In this document: piece after piece, positions 56,385-64,000 of the stretch
Layout of the letters: the number at the start of each line of letters is the position of its first letter
Numbering within the stretch: position 1 is the stretch's first letter
NCBI GenBank assembly: GCA_964059195.1
Contig: CAXKWD010000009.1
Coordinates: 87,083,432-87,147,431 of the forward strand
DNA from: Ectobius pallidus
Taxonomy: Eukaryota; Arthropoda; Insecta; Blattodea; Ectobiidae
Direction: 5' to 3'
DNA length: 64,000 nucleotides
Program-made: the position numbers and the translations under genes
The notes under the pieces: model-generated
Seen by the model: only the letters and a program-made list of their open reading frames with translations
The model's database searches: none
Told to the model about the DNA's origin: nothing

Positions 56385-57830
56385 GATGGATAGTGAAAAC
56401 TGATAAGCTAGCCATCGTTTGCACAAAGACTTATCTTGTATGGCTAACACTACACTTTTGCGTGAAGCCGAAACAAAGTATTCTATATCAGAACGTGAAA
56501 AAGTTGTACTGCCCACGCTTATGGGAGAGTAAATTATGTTAATGTGTGACATCGGATTGCCACTTAGCATTCCCGAAGTAAGTTCAGTTGATCTCGTTCA
56601 GTTTTTGTTCGTTTAGCTATGTAGGAGGTTGGAAATACTGTATTGGAAACATCTGTTCCCTTTAACCATTAAACGCGAGAACACTTAACGAGTATAGCAG
56701 GGGACAGAGGGTGGTAAATGACCATTCGTCGCTTAATACTAATGACACTGGGGTGTAATTATTGTAATTATTGCTCCAGTCCTGAGTAACATATGCTAAT
56801 GTCATTTCTCATAATACTTCCGTTTTATCACGACAAACCCCGATCTACTGGCAGAGAAAGTCACTTACATACTATGCCATGTGATGAAAGAATACATGAA
56901 ACTAAACTACTCCGGAAGAAAGGTACACACAATGACGATTGCGTTCAACTTTATTTTTTCAAATATGAATTAAGTAAACCTTGAGAATAGAGTCAAGACC
57001 TCTACATCCATCGATCTCACTCAGATAATTTAACATAACTACCTGACTCACTTTTGAAGACTCGAGAGTTCAATGGCTTACTATCTTTTTTCTGTCCCTG
57101 ACTAATTTTCAAGTACCTTATTTATTTATTTATGGCAAAATTGGGAACAATATGGAAATAGTTCAACTTAACGACCAGAAAGAGCACCTTCTCCTCCCCT
57201 TCTCCTTTTTTCATTACTGTTTCTCAATAAATAAAATAATAACATACTGCGAAATTGGGGGTACTGCAAAATTAGGCATGTTTGCCTACAATGAATGGTA
57301 GCTCCCGGGAGGTCGACAGGAAAGCCTATAAAGAGAAGAGTTTGAGGGTTCATCCCAGATTAAATTACAGGTTCGAACACATAGGGTCAACCAGAAGAAG
57401 ACGGAACTCTACGAACTGACAATAGGCTAACCGTACTTCAAAATCAAAATACAACCTCTAGAAGATAAAGAATATAGGAGCCCCTGGTTTCATAGCCTAC
57501 CTCAGTGCCATCCACCATACCGCCGTTCTTGCTCTTGCAAAGGTCGGTTAGACGGCATCATAGTATTTAAAACATGCCTTTACTAAATTACTGTTGTACA
57601 AATAATTCATTTTATACTGAAAATGTGTCACTGATTTGAAGTTTTACCTTGTCTTTAATGACAGCATGTAAATACAGGAGAGTGTTTTGTTCTTTATTAA
57701 AATTATAGGCTATAACTTATCTATCTCTACCGGTAATGTTCTAGAATTTTTTGTCTGCCTTTGTAAACCTGAATAAAAATAATTGAATGCAATTATAGCA
57801 GTGTTATATTACATTTTTGTTTATCTACTC

Positions 57831-58527
57831 GGCCCTGTTTCGTAGAACTTTTACACTCATATTATTAGCAAATACATATTAGTTATTAATATTATTGTAG
57901 TCTTCTGTTTCATAAGAATATTTTCTAATAATATTAGTCATGAGTTCATAGCTCTAAATTATTAGTAAACATTGCTAATATTATTAGTAAACTGTTTTAT
58001 AGACTGCAGAACTAATAAAATTTACTGATAATATTAGGTGTTTTTCTATAAGTGTTTTTGGACTAACAACTTATTCTCAAACCCATGTAATTCAGATTTC
58101 GTTATCTTAAATTTGTGGAAAATGAATCACTCTGATTTAATTATCAATTTAGAAAAAGCTTACATACGCTATCAGAGGAATTTTTGTCATAATAAGTTTT
58201 TAGTATTTGAGGTTAGATTTTAGTACATAAGCCTACTGTTATCTTGAATAAGTGCCTGGCAGATTTATTGATTTCTTACGATAGAGGTAGTTACTATTTG
58301 TTACATTTATGAAGATTGCTTTGAAATAGTATTGACAAGAAGGGGAAAAAACACAAACAACAATCCAGACATAACTTCCAAATCAATTAGCTGACTAATG
58401 AACTAATAATATTAGTGAAGAGTTTTTATGAGCAGTGTTCATATATCTATGAAACAAGATTTTGTTAACTAATAAATAATATTTTGAATTTTCTAATATT
58501 ATAGCAAGTTCTATGAAAAGGCCCCTG
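57831..58527. mobile_element. Candidate MITE rich in TAATATTAGT
   Basis: The left end (GGCCCTGTTTCGTAGAACTT) and right end (AAGTTCTATGAAAAGGCCCC) are imperfect inverted repeats. At least eight copies of TAATATTAGT-like motifs, on both strands, fill both subterminal regions. No target duplication was identified. Confidence 0.5.
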
Positions 58528-59657
58528 ACGTCCCGTAATAGGCATATTCTACTTCCTCATAAGTTCCTAAAAGACCTAAATATTAATTATTAATTAACTT
58601 ATGTTAATAGTGCTGTTAATTAGTTTTGAGACGGAACTGCCACGTACAGAATATGATTAACTTATAATGATAAATTGAAACTCAACTGAAGCTATGAACT
58701 GCATAATAACTAATCAAACATAAAACATACCAATATCTTGGCAAAACTAAGCCGTTCTGGTAATTGGATCACGCTATTGCTCGGATGAACTGGAAACCGA
58801 CAAAACGCTTAAGAAATAACATCACGTCTAGCCAGACAATGTCATCTCTGTGCAAGGAAATAACCCGATTCCATTACCTCGATAATTCAATTTCAAATGC
58901 GGAGAAATCTAATTACTTATTTCTACTTGCCCTGCGAAACTGCTGTGATCACGCACTTCGTACTTACTGTATGCCAAGTATGACCAGAAGGCGAATTTTC
59001 AAGTTCAAGGTAGACTGTCGGCGATTGGAATTATCGCTAATGATAAGACAACTTAATAGCAGTACAGAAATATTCCACAATTTAGAACCTAGACAAGAGG
59101 ATATGTCTATTCCACTTTAGTTCAGACCAGAGGACAACCACCTAGAATAACATTGCGTAGAATAAAGTTGTAGGCCATTTTTAAAAATTTGAATCAAGAA
59201 ATTTCAGATATGTTTATTTCATAATTTATGTACTTAATTTTTCTTAACCCACTTAACCACTGAATTCGAGTACACTGATCCTTTTACGGAAGAAACTCAG
59301 GGACAGCACGCTAGACAGGACAGGAGAACTCCGTGAGTGAGGGATCAGCTTGACGAAGGACCTCCTCCTACGGCAACGGACAGATACATTTGAGGAGATG
59401 GAAAGTAAATTCGAATCCGGTATTCGTTTTGCGAGTGGGGAATACCCCGAAAAAAAAACACACACCTCTGGGATATGAGCTCGCATCCTACCGAATGTGA
59501 GTCTACGACTCAAGATAAATTCAGGACCTCTCGTTATATTATCTGAGAAAGGTTCTTGAGGACGTTACTTAAGACGTTATTCTAATCTAGTCAGTCACTA
59601 AATAATTGCTTAAACTTCACAGTTCACACGATTTCCCTGGGCACGATTCAAGTCTGT
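58528..59657. other. Intergenic, nothing recognised
   Basis: A 118-codon frame at 58764-59120 (plus) has no recognisable domain, no splice context and average base composition. I regard it as chance. Confidence 0.4.
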
Positions 59658-59661
59658 TAAA

Positions 59662-62262
59662 GGGTCAATCCATTAGAAATGAACCAAATTTAATAAAATT
59701 TGTTGCTCGACATTTTTGATTTTCCTAATTTTTTTACCAGTTATTTCCCGACTAAAGGTGAGTTCAAAACTATGGTAAAAAAATTTTTGGGCTCATACTT
59801 TTTTTTTTGGCGGCCATTTTAAGTTTGCTTTTTAACCATATTTCAGTCGAAAACATGTTTTGCACAAATGTATGTAACTCCGTTAATTTTATAGATAACA
59901 AGACAAAATAAACACCAAAATTATCAGAATGAAATACTCTACATTTTTGTTTTAACACAATATTACCTAAGTAGTGAGGAAAGTGAAGAAAAAAATTCAA
60001 AACTACAAATTGAAAATTGACTCAAAACGGGAGTTTTAGTGCCGCAAAATTATTAGAAGGAAGAAAGACTCGCCCTTAATTTTTTTTTCTGGTGTAGATC
60101 TACTATAGGACTACTCGCTGTAGAAGTTTAAAGCTTGAGAACTTTGCGGTTTTTTTATACAATTTTTCAAAAATGCCAAAACCCGCATTTTGGCAATATT
60201 TGAAGTAGAATATCTCAAAAGGGACTGAGTGAAAAATTGTGAAATTTATACAGATAACACCTCTTTATGATATAAAGAAGTGATAAAAAATTGGTGACTG
60301 AGACTCAACTGGTTCCCGAGTTACAGAGCATCGAATTTGGCCAAAAATTGCGTTATAGGCACACGAAATTTAATAGTAAAAATTCACTTTGTAATTTTAA
60401 ATATAAAATTTTTGTGAGCCTAAGTTTGTTACACAATAGAGTTGTATATGTAGGCTACATTTCATCAGTTAGCATGACAAATATTTGGTTTCCTCAAAGC
60501 TTTGAAGAGTGTTGATATTTCGGTGCATAGTTTGCAGTTATGGCCAACTTCGATGCACTATAACTCGGGAACCAGTTGAGTCTCAGTCACCAACTTTTTA
60601 ACACATCTTTATATTATAAAGAGGTGTTATCTGTATAAATTTCATAATTTTTAACTCAGTCCCTTTTGAGATATTCTACTTCAAATATTGCCAAAATACG
60701 GTTTTGGGCATTTTTGAAAAATTGTATTAAAAAAACCGCAAAGTTCTCAAGCTTTAAACTTCTACAGCGAGTAGTCCTGTAGTAGATCTACACCAGAAAA
60801 AAAATTAAGGGCGAGTCTTTCTTCCTTCTAATAATTTTGCGGCACCAAAACTCCCGTTTTAAGTCAATTTTCAATTTGTAGCTTTGATATTTTTTCTTCA
60901 CTTTCCTCACTACTTAGGTAATATTGTTTTTAAAACAAAAATGTAGAGCATTTCATTCTGATAATTTTGGTGTTTATTTTGTCTTGTTATCTATAAAATT
61001 AACAGAGTTACATACATTTGTGCAAAACAAGTTTCCGGCCGAAAAACTGTTACAAAGAAAACTTAAAATGGCCGCCAAGAAAAAAGTATGAGCCTAAAAA
61101 ATGTTTTACTCTAGTTTTGAACTCACCTAATATTGGGGAGTAACTGGAAAAAAAATTAAGAAAATAAAAAATGTTGAGCAAAAATTTTTATTCAATTTGG
61201 TTCATTTCTAATGGATTGGCCCTATTTTGGCATTATTTGAAGTAGAATATCTCAGAAGGGCCTGAGTGAAAATTATGAAATTTATACACATAACACCCCC
61301 TTACGATATAAAGATGTGATAATAATTTGGTGACTGAGACTGAACTGGTTCCAGAGTTACAGTGCATCGAAGTTGGCCAAAAATTGCAAACTATGCACCG
61401 AAATTTCAACGCTCTTCAACGCTTTGAGGAAATTATAAATCGGTCATGTTAACTGATGAAATGTAGCCTACATGTACAACTCTTTTGTGTAACATACTTA
61501 GGTTCACTAAAATGTTGCATTTAAAATTACAATTTTGATTTTTACTATTAAATTACCGTTAAAATTCATGTGCGTATAATGCAAGTTTTGGCCAAATTCG
61601 ATGCACTGTAACTCGAAAACCAGTTGAGTCTCAGTCACCAAATATTTATCACATCTTTATATCATAAAGAGGTGTTATCTATGTAAATTTCATAATTTTT
61701 CACTCAGTCCCTTTTGAGATATTCTACTTCAAATATTGCCAAAATACGGTTTTGGGCATTTTTGAAAAATTGTATAAAAAAAACAGCAAAGTTCTCAAGC
61801 TTTAAACTCTTACAGCGAGTAGTCCTATAGTAGATCTACACCAGAAAAAAAAATTAAGGGCGAGTCTTTCTTCCTTCTAATAATTTTGCGGCACTAAAAC
61901 TCCCGTTTTGAGTCAATTTTCAATTTGTAGTTTTGAATTTTTTTTCTTCACTTTCCTCACTACTTGGGTAATATTGTGTTAAAACAAAAATGTAGAGCAT
62001 TTCATTCTGATAATTTTGGTGTTTATTTTGTCTTGTTATCTATAAAATTAACGAAGTTACATACATTTGTGCAAAAGATGTTTTCGACTGAAATATGGTT
62101 AAAAAGCAAACTTAAAATGGCCGCCAAAAAAAAAGTATGAGCCCAAAAATTTTTTTACCATAGTTTTGAACTCACCTTTAGTTGGGAAATAACTGGTAAA
62201 AAAATTAGGAAAATCAAAAATGTCGAGCAACTTGGCGTGGTTCATTTCTAATGGATTGACCC
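59662..62262. mobile_element. Giant fold-back element: two head-to-head hairpins
   Basis: The ends GGGTCAATCCATTAG and CTAATGGATTGACCC are inverted repeats flanked by TAAA (59658-59661 and 62263-62266). Inside, 59662 to about 60340 is an arm, about 60340-60540 a loop, and about 60540-61222 the complementary arm, closing in a third copy of the terminus. A second unit follows (61223-62262). It has only the inner 150 bp of the left arm, a loop that is the reverse complement of the first loop, and a full right arm. Arms look more than 90% identical by eye. No transposase is encoded. Confidence 0.9.
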
Positions 62263-62977
62263 TAAAGCGAAGAACTACACTCGTTTAAACAGCAATTTCT
62301 TAAGTGTATTGAAAAATATTGCAATTATGTTAATCCTTTGCAGTAAACTCCACATTGAGATACATTTATATAAAAGGCATGGTGTCAAAGAATACCCATT
62401 TCAAAGTTACATTTATCTCCTACTTCTAGCTCTTATTTCTAGACTTAGGCTTCTATATTTTGCCAAATTTACTTTGGACTATGAGCCAATTCACGAATGA
62501 TCATGGGGGTGGTGGTTAGCCGGCCCCTGAGAGAATGGAGAAGATCGCACGAATGGGCTGACCACTTCTGGAAGCTATTATTGCGGTAGCCAGTCCTAAT
62601 ACTTAACTTTGACCATGAACTGATGTGGACTTCACTAAACATGAATATTGTTGGAGATGAAGGCAGCGGTCACCTACCCAAGTTTTCATCAGCATTGCTT
62701 AACTCATCGGCCACCTTGGAAGTGGTATGACCTTCAGTAGGCAGGTGACCCGCAATTGTCCTAATTTTTAAGATAGTAAAGATGTTCTGTTCGTATAATT
62801 TTTTCGTAAATAACACACTAACACAGTAATTTTTAATTACCAGCGGAAACAATTATTTCGATACAATACATTAAGTTTTCCGTCAAAAAATCAATACATA
62901 TACAACAACAAGTTCTATTTAAGTGCCATTTAAAATTACTTTCAAAATGCCTCATGTATGAAACTGTATGAACTATT

Positions 62978-63034
62978 ACAATAATAATAATAATAATAAT
63001 AACAATAATAATAATAATAACAATAATAATAATA
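62978..63034. repeat. (AAT)n microsatellite with CAA interruptions
   Basis: About 57 bp of AAT units with two AAC substitutions. Confidence 0.93.
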
Positions 63035-63679
63035 AGTATTTTACTGCTGTAGGTGAAAATTTTTAAATTATCTAGGAAAATTGCAAAAAATAACCGCTGT
63101 ATTTTACGAGTGATATTTGAAATGCAACCATCAAGATCTGCACTTTTTAACTTAAAGCATAAACTATTCTTTGATATTTTACAATTTGTCGACTCTATGT
63201 GAGCACATAAGCAAAATTTCCTCGCGGTCACGGCCACCCAGTTAAAAGGTTAAAAATGTTATAGAGTAAGAGTAATTTATTCTTAAGATACGAACATTTT
63301 CGGGTCCGTCGTCTGTTAAAAGTTTCTCAAGTATCATCTACTTAGAATGTTAACAAAATTGCGATTACATCAACATTAAGTAATCAGTTGAATAATTCAA
63401 TTTCATATAAGTGCTGAGTAAGAAGATGACACAATGTTGATATTTGACTGTTGCGTTTTGACAAGAGGACTACTTCATTAGTGATTTAAGACACACAGCA
63501 CCTGAAAGCCTATGTGTATGCAGGACTAGGCCTATACAGTTTTTCCACGCTGAAATGGTTGTCTTTCATGTTTTGAAAAATATGAATTTGAATTTAAATT
63601 TTAGGGATTAATAAAGTCCAACATGAGAAAAAGTCACACAAAATGGAAAAAAATTGTTGTTAAATTATCAAGTAGTTAA

Positions 63680-63835
63680 ATGCCATCTAAGAAAAAGGAC
63701 TGATCCATCGCTATCTTAAGTCCTGGAAAGTCTTCACAAAAATGGACAAAATCCCACCCAACGGTGGAATCAAACCTGTGACCCACCGCATCGTAAACTA
63801 GAGCTATGACCACTACACTACAGACATCCATGATA
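63680..63835 (-). repeat. tRNA-derived SINE, family F
   Basis: On the minus strand, A-box (TAGTGTAGTGGTCATAGCTC) and B-box (GTCACAGGTTTGATTCCACC) are followed by a body ending near CCAGGACTTAAG. It is the best-preserved copy of this family here. Confidence 0.65.
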
Positions 63836-64000
63836 GATATGTTCTGTATGAGCCGAAGAAGTGCATGATTACGTTACGAAATTGGACATTATTTTGAATT
63901 ATTGCTTGTTTAAATTAACTAGGCGTTTTCATTAATTGTGGAAATAAACAGCTTGTTATGCCCTGTAATTTATAAACGAGGGAAGGTTTGTAAAAATCAT

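Noticed and set aside
58764..59120. 118-codon plus-strand frame
   Set aside because: No recognisable motif, no splice context and no compositional signal. Chance is the simplest explanation.
59770..60000. 76-codon frame in the fold-back arm
   Set aside because: It is repeated in the other arms only because the arms are copies. It has no domain and no start context.
62505..62765. GC-richer stretch with TGGTGGTTAGCCGGCC, resembling a SINE head
   Set aside because: No B-box at the right distance and no second copy in the window, so I could not support a call.

Overview
This is AT-rich eukaryotic (insect) genomic DNA with long introns and a very high load of transposons and tRNA-derived SINEs. 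There are no bacterial-type genes. The best-supported gene is a RasGAP of the SynGAP/DAB2IP/RASAL2 family (Drosophila raskol). The repeat style (many different tRNA-head SINEs, hAT MITEs, several LINE clades, and abundant TAGGCCTA and TACCGGTA octamers) suggests a hemimetabolous insect, perhaps a cockroach or termite. That placement is an inference and is not proven by the sequence.

Layout. (1) 1-5.5 kb, plus strand: the last two coding exons of an ankyrin-repeat protein (1355-1762 and 5297-5467, phase-compatible, ending in a stop). The intron between them is filled with a SINE, a hAT element with a LINE scrap inside, and a candidate MITE. (2) 5.5-23.5 kb: 3' UTR and intergenic DNA with no convincing protein gene. 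It holds a LINE 3' fragment, a hAT element with a pogo-like transposon nested in it, several SINEs, short hairpins, and one copy of an unclassified dispersed repeat. (3) 23.5-52.0 kb, minus strand: fourteen coding exons of the RasGAP. All junctions are GT-AG with matching phase and encode 1151 residues in one open frame. In order they give a basic leader, PH domain, C2 domain, RasGAP domain with arginine finger and FLR motif, a low-complexity linker, and C-terminal coiled coils. The true N-terminus lies further upstream and was not found. Its introns carry LINEs, three hAT elements (two with perfect 8-bp target duplications, plus one related copy also with a perfect one), a 5' fragment of an LTR retroelement, and two same-direction SINEs flanking one in-frame exon. 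(4) 52-64 kb: upstream and intergenic DNA. It has a candidate minus-strand 5' UTR exon near 55.2-55.5 kb, a tight TATCGATA promoter-like cluster at 53.2 kb with a plus-strand candidate first exon, and MITEs. It also holds a striking 2.6-kb fold-back element (59662-62262) made of two head-to-head hairpins whose loops are inverted relative to each other.

The RasGAP acts as a brake on Ras at the membrane: PH and C2 target it, the GAP domain stimulates GTP hydrolysis, and the C-terminal coiled coil mediates assembly. The ankyrin gene has no evident functional link to it. The rest of the window is mainly a record of transposition.
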